DNA of 64,000 nucleotides from Myxococcaceae bacterium. Lineage in GTDB: Bacteria; Myxococcota_A; Polyangia; Polyangiales; Ga0077539. Each line of letters opens with the position of its first letter. Position 1 is the stretch's first letter. Position numbers and translations under genes: made by a program. Positions 53,506 through 62,439 of this stretch are shown piece after piece. The notes under the pieces are model-generated. The model ran no database searches. It saw nothing but the letters and a program-made list of their open reading frames with translations, and was not told the origin of the DNA. Location: assembly GCA_004297725.1 (NCBI GenBank), contig SCUS01000154.1:30006-94005 (forward strand). The letters run 5' to 3'.

Positions 53506-54357
53506 GTGATCACCGAGGTACGGGCGGGCCCCTATACACTTCGCGGCATTTCGGTCGGGGGCGTCTACACGACATTGCATGTCCCAGAGCTGGACGTGGT
53601 GCTCGACGCGGGCCTGCCCCTCCGCTCCTTCGCCACCGTGGGGCGCTTCTTCCTCAGCCACGGCCACCTCGACCACGTCTCCGGCCTTGCCGGGCTGCTC
53701 AACATCCGCGGCCTCGTCGGTGGCAAGAGGGCCACGATCCACCTGCCCGCGGAGATCGAGGGGCCGGTGCGCGACCTGCTGCGGGCCCACACGGCGCTCG
53801 CCCGGGCCGAGCTCGACGTGGAGCTGGTGCCCATGCGACCCGGCGACGAGCGCCCGCTGGGCAACTCCATGTTCGTCCGCGCCTTCCAGACCCACCACCC
53901 GGTGCCCTCGCTGGGATACCAGTTCGTGCGGCGGGTCTCCAAGCTGCGCCCGGAGCACCACGGCAAGGCCCCCGAGGAGATCGCCCGGCTGCGCAAGCAG
54001 GGCGGCCCCGGCCTCTTCGAGGAGCACGAGCGCCTCGAGCTGGCCTACGCCACCGACACGCTCTCCCGGGTGCTGGAGACCGAGGCCTCGCTGCTGGAGA
54101 GCAGGGTGCTGGTGCTCGAGTGCACCTTCGTGGACGCCACGCGCAGCGTCGAGGACGCCCGCCGCAAGTTCCACCTCCACCTCGACGAGCTGATCGAGCT
54201 CGCGCCGAGGTTCAACAACGAGGCCCTGGTGCTGATGCACTTCGGCCAGGGCACCTCGCCCGATCGGGTGCGCGAGGCGGTGCAGAGCCGCCTTCCCCCG
54301 GGGCTGCGAGAGCGCGTGGTGGTCTTCGCCCCCGAGGGCGACCGCTGGTTCGGCTGA
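53506..54357 (+). CDS. RNase Z-like metallo-beta-lactamase protein
   Basis: A 283-aa MBL-fold hydrolase. The metal motif is LSHGHLDH; further ligands are likely in FQTHHPVPS, AYATDT and MHFGQG. The order and the long helical insert resemble RNase Z/elaC-type and related phosphodiesterases more than lactamases. A role in RNA processing is possible but not shown. The GTG start gives the normal short N-terminal strand. Confidence 0.75.
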   Translation: MITEVRAGPYTLRGISVGGVYTTLHVPELDVVLDAGLPLRSFATVGRFFLSHGHLDHVSGLAGLLNIRGLVGGKRATIHLPAEIEGPVRDLLRAHTALARAELDVELVPMRPGDERPLGNSMFVRAFQTHHPVPSLGYQFVRRVSKLRPEHHGKAPEEIARLRKQGGPGLFEEHERLELAYATDTLSRVLETEASLLESRVLVLECTFVDATRSVEDARRKFHLHLDELIELAPRFNNEALVLMHFGQGTSPDRVREAVQSRLPPGLRERVVVFAPEGDRWFG

Positions 54358-54421
54358 GCCGCCTCGGGCCCATGTCGGGTGAATCCGTCTTTGAAGTGAA
54401 CGAGCGATGAGGGATCTTCTC

Positions 54422-55210
54422 ATGAGTACGAAGTCCGAAGAGAGAATGGTCTCGATCTCCGCCGACCTCCACGGCGCGTGGGTGCAGCCGGGCGGCGCGT
54501 GGGACGGTCGGGCCGTGCTGTTCCTGCACGGATTTGCCGATGACATGGACTCCGTGGGCAAGCTCTCCAGGCGTCTCTCCGAGGTGCTGGCCGAGCAGGG
54601 CATCGCCAGCCTGCGCATCAACTTCCGCGGCGAAGGGGACTACGACCGGACGGACATCGACTCGACCCTGGACACTCGCAAGGCCGACACCGAGCAGGCC
54701 TGGGCCTTCGTCACCCGCCAGCCCGGCGTCGCGGCGGGTCGCATCGGCGCGGTCGGCTGGAGCCTCGGGGCGACGACGGCGATCGTCGCGGGCGCGGAGC
54801 ACCCGGAGTGGTTTCGCACCATGGTGGTATGGGCGAGCCCCACGGGCGACCAGTGGGCCGCGATGGCGTCCAGCGAGACCGCCCAGCGCGCGCTGCGAGA
54901 GGGACAGGCCTCCCAGGAGTGGCCGCACTGGAAGACGATCACGACGAAGCGGGCCTTCTACGAGAGCTTCCGAGGCGTCGACGTCGATGCGTCGCTCGCG
55001 AGGTACCCGGGAGCGTTCCTGTCGGTTCGCGGCTCGCTCGACCACTTCACGGCCAACGAGTCGGACTTCCTCAACCGCGCGCCGGGGCTCCCGAGGGAGT
55101 CGGTGATCCTCGGCGGGGCGAGCCACATCTTCAACGTCTTCGAGCCCGAGACCGGCCACCCCGCTCGGCTGCTCGGCCTCACGAGCGACTGGCTGCAACG
55201 CACGCTGTGA
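54422..55210 (+). CDS. Alpha/beta hydrolase (esterase/dienelactone hydrolase-like)
   Basis: A 262-aa hydrolase with LFLHGFADDM (oxyanion), NFRGEGDYDRT, nucleophile elbow GWSLG (Ser), acid in VRGSLDHF and His in GGASHIFN. It resembles the serine aminopeptidase S33/BAAT-like esterases of unknown substrate. I use the ATG at 54422 because GAGGG lies 8 nt upstream; an ATG at 54407 would add five residues. The repeat element copy B starts 72 nt after the stop. Confidence 0.85.
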   Translation: MSTKSEERMVSISADLHGAWVQPGGAWDGRAVLFLHGFADDMDSVGKLSRRLSEVLAEQGIASLRINFRGEGDYDRTDIDSTLDTRKADTEQAWAFVTRQPGVAAGRIGAVGWSLGATTAIVAGAEHPEWFRTMVVWASPTGDQWAAMASSETAQRALREGQASQEWPHWKTITTKRAFYESFRGVDVDASLARYPGAFLSVRGSLDHFTANESDFLNRAPGLPRESVILGGASHIFNVFEPETGHPARLLGLTSDWLQRTL

Positions 55211-55281
55211 GCGGCGCCCCGGCGCCCAACCGCTGCGAAGTTCGAGCGGTTCTCATCTGGGTGTAGGACAGCAGCTGGGGT

Positions 55282-55457
55282 GCCCCCTTCCCCGCTGCCG
55301 CGCGCCCTACCCCCGCCTCGGGGGCAGGGCTCAGGCGACTGTCGGTGGAAAGATCGTACTGGAAAGCTTCCGCGGTGCCCGTTCGAGCACGCGTCCGCGG
55401 TCTCCTGAGCCCTGCCCCCGAGGCGGGGGTAGGGCGCGCGGCAGCGGGGAAGGGGGC
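55282..55457. repeat. Hairpin repeat element, copy B
   Basis: Perfect 54-nt inverted arms (55282-55335 and 55404-55457) enclose a 68-nt centre. The arms match copy A at 18493-18677, and the centre matches A in reverse orientation (55354-55390). Like A it lies between two convergent genes (stops at 55210 and 55539). The remaining flanks of this 328-bp gap hold nothing I can recognise. Confidence 0.9.
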
Positions 55458-55538
55458 CGCGAGCATCGACCCACGGCCTGATGATTCTCCAGCGGTTCTT
55501 GTCTCGACTTCGCAGCGTCGCAGCCGCGCCCTTCGCCC

Positions 55539-56192
55539 CTACGGCGCGGGCACCCTGGTGAACACGAACTCCCCGTGGCCCGTCACCCCGGAGTCGTTCG
55601 CTCCGCTGCGCTGGTGGCAGCTCACGCAGACGGTGCGGGCGGCGCCGTGGTCGCCGAAGCCCTCCGCGACCGTCCCGTCGGCCTCGCTCGGCACTGGCGG
55701 GTCGAGCGTCACGCCCGGCCGCACATACTCGAACCAGAACCAGCTGCTCCCCTCGGTGCCCTCGCGCACCTTCAGGTACACCGCATAGCCGACGACCGGG
55801 TCGCTCTCGCCCACCCGGTGAAGCTCCTTCACCGACGCGGAGCCCACCGGCCACGGAGCCCCTTCGGGGGCGTTGGCGAGCACGCCGTTGTTGCAGATGC
55901 GGTTGAGCGTATGCGGCGACAGCCCGCCCCCCGGGTGCGCCGCCGCCTCGCAGCGCCACCGCCGCCATGAGCCCGCGGCCAGCCACGCCCTCATCGCCGC
56001 CCGCCCGGTGGTGGGCGGCTGCTGCTCGGAGCCGTCGCTGTCGCCGAGCGTCGCGGGCGCCACCACGTCGCGCGCCCCCGCGTCCATCGACCCCTCCGCG
56101 ACCTCCCTCGGCCTCGGATCGCTCGGGCACCCCGCCAGCCCCAACGCCCCGGCGGCGACCATGCCCATCAGCCACCGACTCGTTCTCGCCAT
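55539..56192 (-). CDS. Cytochrome P460-like c-heme lipoprotein
   Basis: A 217-aa lipoprotein (GALGLAGC). The soluble domain has VVGYAVYLKVREG, SSWFWFEYVRPG and, at the C-terminus, a single heme motif CVSCH followed by GHGEFVFTRV. That order fits the cytochrome P460/c'-beta family. In known members a Lys cross-links the heme and the protein oxidises hydroxylamine or binds NO; whether that Lys is present here I cannot tell. No ammonia-oxidation genes are nearby, so NO handling or general electron transfer is more likely. Confidence 0.65.
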   Translation of the reverse strand: MARTSRWLMGMVAAGALGLAGCPSDPRPREVAEGSMDAGARDVVAPATLGDSDGSEQQPPTTGRAAMRAWLAAGSWRRWRCEAAAHPGGGLSPHTLNRICNNGVLANAPEGAPWPVGSASVKELHRVGESDPVVGYAVYLKVREGTEGSSWFWFEYVRPGVTLDPPVPSEADGTVAEGFGDHGAARTVCVSCHQRSGANDSGVTGHGEFVFTRVPAP

Positions 56193-56280
56193 TGGAGCCG
56201 CCGATCCTTTCACGCTTCGCCCCACCGCTTCAATCCTCCATTGACGCCGGTGGCCTGTGCCGTGCAGTCCATTCGACACC

Positions 56281-57495
56281 ATGAGAGCTTCCTTCCGGGT
56301 CTCGGCCGTCGCGGGTGTCTCGTCGCTCCTGTCGCTCCTCCCCGCGCTCGCGTGGGCTCAGCAGGCTCCCGCCGAGCTTCCGCCGCCGCCTCCTCCGCCC
56401 TCCGTCGAGTCTCCTGCGCTGCAGTGTCCCTCCTGCGAGCCCGGCGCCGACGACCGCCGCGCCATCGACGAGGCCGTCGACCTCATCGCCCGAGGGCGTG
56501 CCGCCGAGGCCCAGCGGGTGTTGCAGTCTCGACTCACCGGGCAGAGCCCATGGGGTCAGTCCTACACCTCCGTCGCGGTGCTCGACCGGCTGGCCACCCG
56601 CCTTGCCGCCCGACCGACCACGCCCGAAGCCCCCGCGTCTCCTGACGAGGACCCCAACCAGGCCCGGGGCAGCCTGGAGGCGGTCGGGCTCTACGCCTCG
56701 GCCATCAGCCTCGGGCTCGGCACCGGCGCCTGGCTCGACGTGATGTTCGAGATCGACGACGTGCGCGCGGCGGTGTCTCTCCCGCTGGTGCTGGGCGCCG
56801 CCGGGGCGGGCGCTCTCTACCTTGCAGAGCGCAACGGCGGCCCCATCCGTAGGGGGCGAGGGACGGCGGCGGGCAGCGGCCTCACGCTGGGCCTCGTGGG
56901 CGGCGTGCTGCTGGGCATCTACGGCGCCGACGAGCTGCGCTGGAACGAGAAGGGCGTGGCGACGACCGTCTGGGCGGGCGCGGTGCTGGGCGCCGGGCTG
57001 GGCTACACCCTCGGGGCGCTGGCGGAGTCGCGTCCCGCCTCGGCGTCCTTCGTGGGATCAGGCGGCCTGTGGGGCGCGGTCTTCGGTCTCACCGCCGCGG
57101 GTCTGGTGAACGCTGACGGCAACGACGTCCCCATCGCGGGCATGGTGGGAGAGCTCGTCGGAGCGGGCGCCGCGGCGGCCCTCGCCAACACCCTCCACCC
57201 CTCCGAGGCGCAGGTCCGATGGATGGACCTCGGGGTGTTCTCTGGCGGCCTGGTGGGCGTCGGTCTCTCGGTGCTGCTCTTCGCCGACTCGTCGGTCGAC
57301 TCGCTCACCGGCCCCGCGCTCATCGTCGAGGCCGGGATGATCGGCGGCGGCCTCCTCGGCTACGTGCTGGGCCGTCCCGACTCCCGCTCGGCGCGCTCGA
57401 GCACCGCGGCCCTCGACCGCTTCGCCGTGCAGCCCTCGCTCGCCCCCACGGCGGGCGGGGCGCAGGTGCTGCTCTCGCTCCCCAACCTGCTCTGA
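56281..57495 (+). CDS. Exported membrane protein with Gly/Ala-rich C-terminal domain
   Basis: A 404-aa protein with a signal peptide ending AWAQQ, a Pro-rich linker, a short domain (about 55-110) with one CPSC pair, and about 270 residues of repeated Gly/Ala-rich hydrophobic stretches. These read either as six to eight membrane helices or as a glycine-zipper-like outer-membrane domain. I do not recognise the family. The ATG at 56281 is chosen because the signal peptide starts there; no clear ribosome binding site is seen. Confidence 0.55.
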   Translation: MRASFRVSAVAGVSSLLSLLPALAWAQQAPAELPPPPPPPSVESPALQCPSCEPGADDRRAIDEAVDLIARGRAAEAQRVLQSRLTGQSPWGQSYTSVAVLDRLATRLAARPTTPEAPASPDEDPNQARGSLEAVGLYASAISLGLGTGAWLDVMFEIDDVRAAVSLPLVLGAAGAGALYLAERNGGPIRRGRGTAAGSGLTLGLVGGVLLGIYGADELRWNEKGVATTVWAGAVLGAGLGYTLGALAESRPASASFVGSGGLWGAVFGLTAAGLVNADGNDVPIAGMVGELVGAGAAAALANTLHPSEAQVRWMDLGVFSGGLVGVGLSVLLFADSSVDSLTGPALIVEAGMIGGGLLGYVLGRPDSRSARSSTAALDRFAVQPSLAPTAGGAQVLLSLPNLL

Positions 57496-57545
57496 CATCC
57501 CGTAATTTTCAGCGAATTGCGCCCTACGCCTCGGGGCCGATGATC

Positions 57546-57554
57546 TGCTAGCTT
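57546..57554 (+). promoter_or_regulatory. Extended -10 of the E1-alpha gene
   Basis: TGCTAGCTT ends 10 nt before the ATG at 57565, with only GC-rich sequence between. Confidence 0.45.
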
Positions 57555-57564
57555 GCGCGCCGCC

Positions 57565-58689
57565 ATGAGCCTGACGCTGGCCTCCGCGGACGACCCGATG
57601 TTCGGACTCCTTCGTGTGCTCACCGACGAGGGGGACGTGTCGCGCGACCCCGACGTCGACGACGCCACGCTCAAGCGCATGTACCGCGAGCTCCGCCGGC
57701 TGCGCACGCTCGACGAGAAGATGCTCATCGTGCAGCGGCAGGGGCGCATCGGCTTCTACGGCGAGGTGAAGGGGCAGGAGGCCACGCCGGTGGCCACGGG
57801 CTTCGCGCTGCGCGCCGACGACTGGGTCTTCCCAGGGCTGCGCGAGGGCGCGGTGATGCTGGTGCGCGGCTTCCCCCTCGCGACCTACGTGGCCCAGTGC
57901 TGGGGCAACGGGCTCGACGTGCAGAAGGGCCGGCAGATGCCCTCGCACTTCTCCGGCCGCTCGGTCAACCAGGTGTCGTGGAGCAGCTGCATCGGCCCGC
58001 AGATTCCGCAGGCGGTGGGCGCGGCGTGGGCGATGCGCAAGCAGGGGAAGGACTCCGTCGCGGTGGCCTTCTTCGGCGACGGCGCCACCTCGCAGCCCGA
58101 CTTCCACAACGCGCTCAACCTCGCAGGCGTCTGGAAGGCCCCGGTGGTCTTCGTCTGTCAGAACAACCACTGGGCCATCTCGATCCCTTCGAGCCAGCAG
58201 ACGGCGGCGCCGACCTTCGCGAGCAAGGCCATCGCCTACGGGATGCCTGGCGTGAGGGTCGACGGCAACGACGTGCTGGCGGTGTACTGCGCGGTGCGCG
58301 ACGCGGCCGAGCGGGCGCGGCAGGGCGGCGGCCCTACGCTCATCGAGAGCGTCACCTACCGCATCGGGGCGCACTCCTCGAGCGACGACCCGACGCGCTA
58401 CCGCGACCAGGCCGAGGTCGAGGCGTGGCTGAAGAAAGACCCGCTCGATCGCTTCAAGCGCTTCCTGGTGGCCTATGGGCTGCACGACGAGGCGCGCGAG
58501 GCGGCGATGCAGTCGGAGATCGACGCGGAGATTCGCGCGGCCATCGCGGAGGCCGAGGCGGCCCCGGCGGTGGAGCGGGCCACGCTCTTCGACGACGTGT
58601 ACGCCGAGCGGCCGTGGCACCTGAGAGAGCAGGCCGAGGCGATGGAGCGCGCCCCCGTGGCGCCCGCGCACGACGCGGGCGGACACTAG
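57565..58689 (+). CDS. 2-oxoacid dehydrogenase E1 alpha subunit (branched-chain type likely)
   Basis: A 374-aa thiamine-diphosphate enzyme subunit. The ThDP motif runs from FFGDGATSQPDFHNALN to VFVCQNNHWAIS. The phosphorylation-loop region RIGAHSSSDDPTRYR is closer to branched-chain 2-oxoacid dehydrogenases than to pyruvate dehydrogenase, and so is GFYGEVKGQEATPVATGFAL. E1 alpha works only with an E1 beta and E2, and neither gene is next to it. The adjacent gene is E3 (lpd), 61 nt downstream. The ATG at 57565 follows a -10-like box by 10 nt. Confidence 0.88.
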   Translation: MSLTLASADDPMFGLLRVLTDEGDVSRDPDVDDATLKRMYRELRRLRTLDEKMLIVQRQGRIGFYGEVKGQEATPVATGFALRADDWVFPGLREGAVMLVRGFPLATYVAQCWGNGLDVQKGRQMPSHFSGRSVNQVSWSSCIGPQIPQAVGAAWAMRKQGKDSVAVAFFGDGATSQPDFHNALNLAGVWKAPVVFVCQNNHWAISIPSSQQTAAPTFASKAIAYGMPGVRVDGNDVLAVYCAVRDAAERARQGGGPTLIESVTYRIGAHSSSDDPTRYRDQAEVEAWLKKDPLDRFKRFLVAYGLHDEAREAAMQSEIDAEIRAAIAEAEAAPAVERATLFDDVYAERPWHLREQAEAMERAPVAPAHDAGGH

Positions 58690-58750
58690 ACGAGACCCCG
58701 GAGAGGCCCACAGACCTCTCCATGGAACACCGGGTGAGACAGGGAATCCA

Positions 58751-60178
58751 ATGAGCACTACGAAGACCTACGATGCGATCGTGATTGGCGGGGGTCCTGG
58801 CGGCTACGTGGCGGCGATCCGCTGCGGGCAGCTGAAGCTGAAGACCCTTGTGATCGAGAAGGAGTCCTGGGGCGGGGTGTGCCTCAACTGGGGCTGCATC
58901 CCCTCGAAGGCGCTCATCGCCGCGGCGAACTTCGTCGAGCGCTCCAAGCACGCGGGCACCATGGGCGTGACCGTGTCGGGCGTGGCCGTCGACTCCGCGA
59001 AGATGCAGGAGTGGAAGAACGGCATCGTGAAGAAGCTCACCACCGGCGTTCAGGGCCTGGTGAAGGGCAACGGCTCCGAGCTCCTCAAGGGCAACGCGCG
59101 CTTCGTCGACGCCAGCACCCTGGAGGTCGAGACCGCCGAGGGCGTTCAGACCGTCAAGGCCACCAAGGGGATCATCATCGCCACGGGCTCACGCCCCGTG
59201 GAGATCCCGGGCTTCCAGTACGACGGCAAGCAGATCATCTCGGCCAAGGAGGGTGTGAGCCTCAACCCGCTGCCCAAGCGGCTGCTGATCATCGGCGGCG
59301 GCATCATCGGGATGGAGCTCGGCGGGGTCTACTCCAAGCTGGGCGTCGACACGACGGTGGTGGAGTTTCTCCCGAAGGTGCTCGCCACGATGGACGACGA
59401 CCTCGTCAACGTGGTGACCAAGGCGATGGGGAAGTCGGGCTGCAAGTTCATCACCGGCGCCAAGGCGCAGGGCTATGAGAAGAACGCCGACGGCTCGCTG
59501 AAGGTGACGCTCGACGTGGGCGGCACCATCCAGAAGGTCGACACCGACGTGGTGCTGGTGGCGGTGGGCATGCGCCCCAACCACGAGGGCAACGGCTTCG
59601 AGAAGATCGGCCTGGCGCAGGACAAGCGCGGCCACGTGCTGATCAACGACCGCTTCGAGACCAACGTGAAGGGCGTGTACGCGATCGGCGACGTGGCGGG
59701 CGGCCCCTACCTCGCGCACAAGGCGAGCAAGGAGGGCGAGATCGCCGCGGAGGTCATCGCGGGGATGAAGAGCGCCCGCGACTGGCGGGCCATTCCCGCG
59801 GCGACCTTCACGCACCCGGAGATCGCCTCGGTGGGCCTCTTCGAGCACGAGGCGAAGGCCAAGGGGCTCGAGTACAAGGTCGGGAAGTTCCCCTTCTCGG
59901 CGAGCGGCCGCGCGATGGCGGTGATGGAGACCGACGGCTTCGTGAAGGTGATCGGCGAGAAGACCGGCCCCCACCACAACGACTACAAGGTCATCGGGGT
60001 GCACATCGTCGGCCCCGAGGCCGCCGACCTCATCAGCGAAGGCGCGCTCGCCATGGAGATGGACGCCTTCGTGGAGGACATCGGCCTGACGATCCATCCG
60101 CACCCGACGCTGGGCGAGACCGTGATGGAGGCCGCCAAGGCCGCCATCGGCGAGGCCGTCCATATGCTCAATCGCTGA
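58751..60178 (+). CDS. lpdA: Dihydrolipoyl dehydrogenase (E3)
   Basis: A 475-aa flavoenzyme that reoxidises the lipoyl groups of 2-oxoacid dehydrogenases and the glycine cleavage system. The FAD motif GGGPGGYVAA is followed by the redox disulfide GGVCLNWGCIPSK (Cys44, Cys49). The NAD motif is GGGIIGMELGGVYSKLG, and the C-terminal catalytic His-Glu pair is in HPHPTLGETVMEA. Length is normal. AGGGA precedes the ATG. The pairing with an E1 alpha gene alone, without E2, suggests other subunits are encoded elsewhere. Confidence 0.95.
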   Translation: MSTTKTYDAIVIGGGPGGYVAAIRCGQLKLKTLVIEKESWGGVCLNWGCIPSKALIAAANFVERSKHAGTMGVTVSGVAVDSAKMQEWKNGIVKKLTTGVQGLVKGNGSELLKGNARFVDASTLEVETAEGVQTVKATKGIIIATGSRPVEIPGFQYDGKQIISAKEGVSLNPLPKRLLIIGGGIIGMELGGVYSKLGVDTTVVEFLPKVLATMDDDLVNVVTKAMGKSGCKFITGAKAQGYEKNADGSLKVTLDVGGTIQKVDTDVVLVAVGMRPNHEGNGFEKIGLAQDKRGHVLINDRFETNVKGVYAIGDVAGGPYLAHKASKEGEIAAEVIAGMKSARDWRAIPAATFTHPEIASVGLFEHEAKAKGLEYKVGKFPFSASGRAMAVMETDGFVKVIGEKTGPHHNDYKVIGVHIVGPEAADLISEGALAMEMDAFVEDIGLTIHPHPTLGETVMEAAKAAIGEAVHMLNR

Positions 60179-60200
60179 CGACAGCCTCCTCGCTCCCCGC

Positions 60201-61295
60201 CTACGCCGGCACGCTCCCCTCGAAGACCCACTGAAGATCCCTCGGCACCCTCTCCCGGGTCCCTTCGGGGATCACCGGGCGCACGTCCGAGAGCGTCTGC
60301 CAGAGCAGGATCGTCTTCTTCGCATAGGCCGGGTCTCTCGCCACCGCCCGCAAGCCCACCAGGGCCTTCGCGGAGTAGGTCACCTCGCCGGGTTTCCCGG
60401 TGAGCGCTCGATACCACTCCATGGCCTCGATCGACTCCCTTGTCGGGTATCCGTAGCCCTCTCCGATGGCGCCATGAAACAGTCGATATCGCCCTCGCCG
60501 TGAGCCCAGCGCCCGGCCGAACTCCGGCGCCCTCGCGGCGATCCAGCGGGCGGTGCGCTCGCGGATGAGCCCGATGGTGAGGGCGTTGGTGGCGATGCGC
60601 AGGGTGATGCGGACGCCCACGATCTCCGTGTCCCAGCCCAGCCACGCGGCCCCGAGGGCGAGCGCCGCGAGGGTGCCCGACGACCCGGTGGGCAGCACGA
60701 TGACGTCGGGGCGGGGCATCTCTCCCCGCTCGACCTGCGCGGCGAGCTCCAGCATGGCGTCGACGTATCCCAGGTTGGCCCTCGGCGAGGCCGCTCCGGG
60801 GTTGATCACATAGGCCCCCTGGGTCTTTCGGGCCTTGTAGAACCTCCACGCGCTTCGGAGGTATCCGCCGCCGTGGATGAGCGTCGCGCCCGCGTCGACG
60901 TCCGTGAGGATCGCCTCCCGGGCGAAGCGGGTGACGGGTTGATCGAAGAGCACGGCGGTGACGGGAATGCCAAGGTGCTGCCCGAAGCGGGCGGTGGCCA
61001 TCACCTGGGTGGAGGCGATGCCGCCGAGGGTGACGATGCGGGTCGCGCCGCGGGCCTTCGCGTCGGCGAGCACGAACTCGTACCGACGAACCTTGTTGCC
61101 TCCATACACGGGAGAGATGAGGTCGTCGCGCTTCATCCAGACATCGTCGCGGCCGAGGTATGGGGAGAGGGCGGCGCAGCGCTCGACCGCCGTCGGCACC
61201 TCCGCGAGCGGCAGAAACGGCACCGTCTCCGCCAGGGAAGGGAGCGCATCGAAGAGCAGCGGGCGCGCCCGGGTGGCGCTTGCGACGGTCGCCAT
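60201..61295 (-). CDS. PLP-dependent ACC deaminase/D-cysteine desulfhydrase family protein
   Basis: A 364-aa fold-type II PLP enzyme. The Lys that binds PLP is in YGGNKVRRYEF, and the phosphate loop is LPTGSSGTLAALALG. These enzymes remove ammonia and sulfide, or open the ACC ring. Nearby residues that decide between deaminase and desulfhydrase activity cannot be read with confidence. The protein ends with a ~100-residue extension having RESIEAMEWYRAL and DVRPVIPEGTRERVPRDL. It is divergent from a Rieske oxygenase gene and shares a -10 region of overlapping boxes. Confidence 0.82.
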   Translation of the reverse strand: MATVASATRARPLLFDALPSLAETVPFLPLAEVPTAVERCAALSPYLGRDDVWMKRDDLISPVYGGNKVRRYEFVLADAKARGATRIVTLGGIASTQVMATARFGQHLGIPVTAVLFDQPVTRFAREAILTDVDAGATLIHGGGYLRSAWRFYKARKTQGAYVINPGAASPRANLGYVDAMLELAAQVERGEMPRPDVIVLPTGSSGTLAALALGAAWLGWDTEIVGVRITLRIATNALTIGLIRERTARWIAARAPEFGRALGSRRGRYRLFHGAIGEGYGYPTRESIEAMEWYRALTGKPGEVTYSAKALVGLRAVARDPAYAKKTILLWQTLSDVRPVIPEGTRERVPRDLQWVFEGSVPA

Positions 61296-61307
61296 GGGGG
61301 GTGCAGG

Positions 61308-61314
61308 TACGCTA
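61308..61314. promoter_or_regulatory. Overlapping divergent -10 boxes
   Basis: TACGCTA contains TACGCT on the plus strand and TAGCGT on the minus strand. Each ends 13 nt before its start codon (61327 plus, 61295 minus). Both genes would be transcribed from one shared site with very short leaders. Confidence 0.5.
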
Positions 61315-61326
61315 CAACGCCGCGTC

Positions 61327-62436
61327 ATGGATGAGAACGACGAGACCTCACGGGTGCGCCTCCCGGCGGCGTTGGTTCCGTTGAAGAACCTCACGCGCGG
61401 CCAGGTGTCGGTCGCGAGGGTGCTCCAGGCCTGGTACATCGTGGCGCGCTCCGAGGAGCTCGCCGACAAGCCCCTGGCGGTGATGGTCTGGGACATCCCG
61501 CTGGTGCTCTTTCGCGGGGCGAGCGGGCGGCCCGCGGCGCTGCTCGACCGTTGTCCCCACCGCAACGTCCCGCTCTCCGAGGGCTACCTCCAGGGCTCCG
61601 AGCTGGTGTGCGGCTACCACGGCTGGCGCTTCGGGGCGGAGGGCGGCTGTCGCTTCATCCCGTCGAGGGTGTCCGATGAGGCCGAGAGCCGCGCCCGGAA
61701 GGTTCCTTCCTTCCCGACGCGCGAGCAGGACGGCTTCATCTGGGTATACGCCACGCCCGAGTCGGCCCCGACGACGGAGCCCTATCGCTTCGCGATGATG
61801 TCCGCGCCGGGCTACGACCACGTGGTCTCGATGGTCACCGCGGAGAGCACCCTCCACGCGGCGACGGAGAACGCGCTCGACGTCCCTCACACGGCCTTCC
61901 TGCACAAGGGCCTGTTTCGCAGCGACAGCCGCGGCCTGACCATCACCGCGGTGGTGCGCCGCGGGAGCGACCGGGTCGAGGCGGAGTACCTCGGCGAGTC
62001 GCGCCCTCCGGGGCTGGTGGCTCGGCTGCTCTCCCCGTCGGGAGGGGCGGTGACGCACTTCGACCGCTTCATCCTCCCGAGCATCTCCGAGGTGGAATAT
62101 CGGATGGGGGAAGAGAACCACCTGCTGGTGGCCACGGCGATGACCCCGGTGTCCGACTTCGAGACGCGGCTCTGGGCGGTGGTGAGCTTCCGGCTGAGGG
62201 TTCCGCACGCGCTGGTGAAGCGGGCCATCAAGCCGCTGGCGATGCAGATCTTCCAGCAGGACGCCCGGATGCTGAAGGCCCAGACCGCGCTGGTGAAGCG
62301 CTTCGGGGGGGAGCAGTTCGCCTCCACGGAGATCGACGTGCTGGGCAGGCACATCTGGCGCCTGCTGCGCGCCGCCGAGCGGGGCGAGACGCTGCCCGCC
62401 GACCCGCTGGAGGAGCGCGTCGAGCTGGTGGTGTGA
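61327..62436 (+). CDS. Rieske non-heme iron oxygenase, alpha-type subunit
   Basis: A 369-aa oxygenase. The Rieske [2Fe-2S] cluster is bound by CPH (Cys76, His78) and CGYH (Cys95, His98). The mononuclear iron site is ENALDVPHTAFLH (Asp185, His188, His193). The closest types by layout are VanA-like demethylases and pheophorbide/chlorophyllide-oxygenase-like enzymes. A reductase partner is not in the window. The start is close behind the shared promoter. Two nucleotides or so before ddl's stop, the two genes converge almost without gap. Confidence 0.9.
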   Translation: MDENDETSRVRLPAALVPLKNLTRGQVSVARVLQAWYIVARSEELADKPLAVMVWDIPLVLFRGASGRPAALLDRCPHRNVPLSEGYLQGSELVCGYHGWRFGAEGGCRFIPSRVSDEAESRARKVPSFPTREQDGFIWVYATPESAPTTEPYRFAMMSAPGYDHVVSMVTAESTLHAATENALDVPHTAFLHKGLFRSDSRGLTITAVVRRGSDRVEAEYLGESRPPGLVARLLSPSGGAVTHFDRFILPSISEVEYRMGEENHLLVATAMTPVSDFETRLWAVVSFRLRVPHALVKRAIKPLAMQIFQQDARMLKAQTALVKRFGGEQFASTEIDVLGRHIWRLLRAAERGETLPADPLEERVELVV

Positions 62437-62439
62437 CCG

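Noticed and set aside
57565..60178. A complete 2-oxoacid dehydrogenase operon
   Set aside because: E1 beta and E2 genes are not present between or around the two genes.
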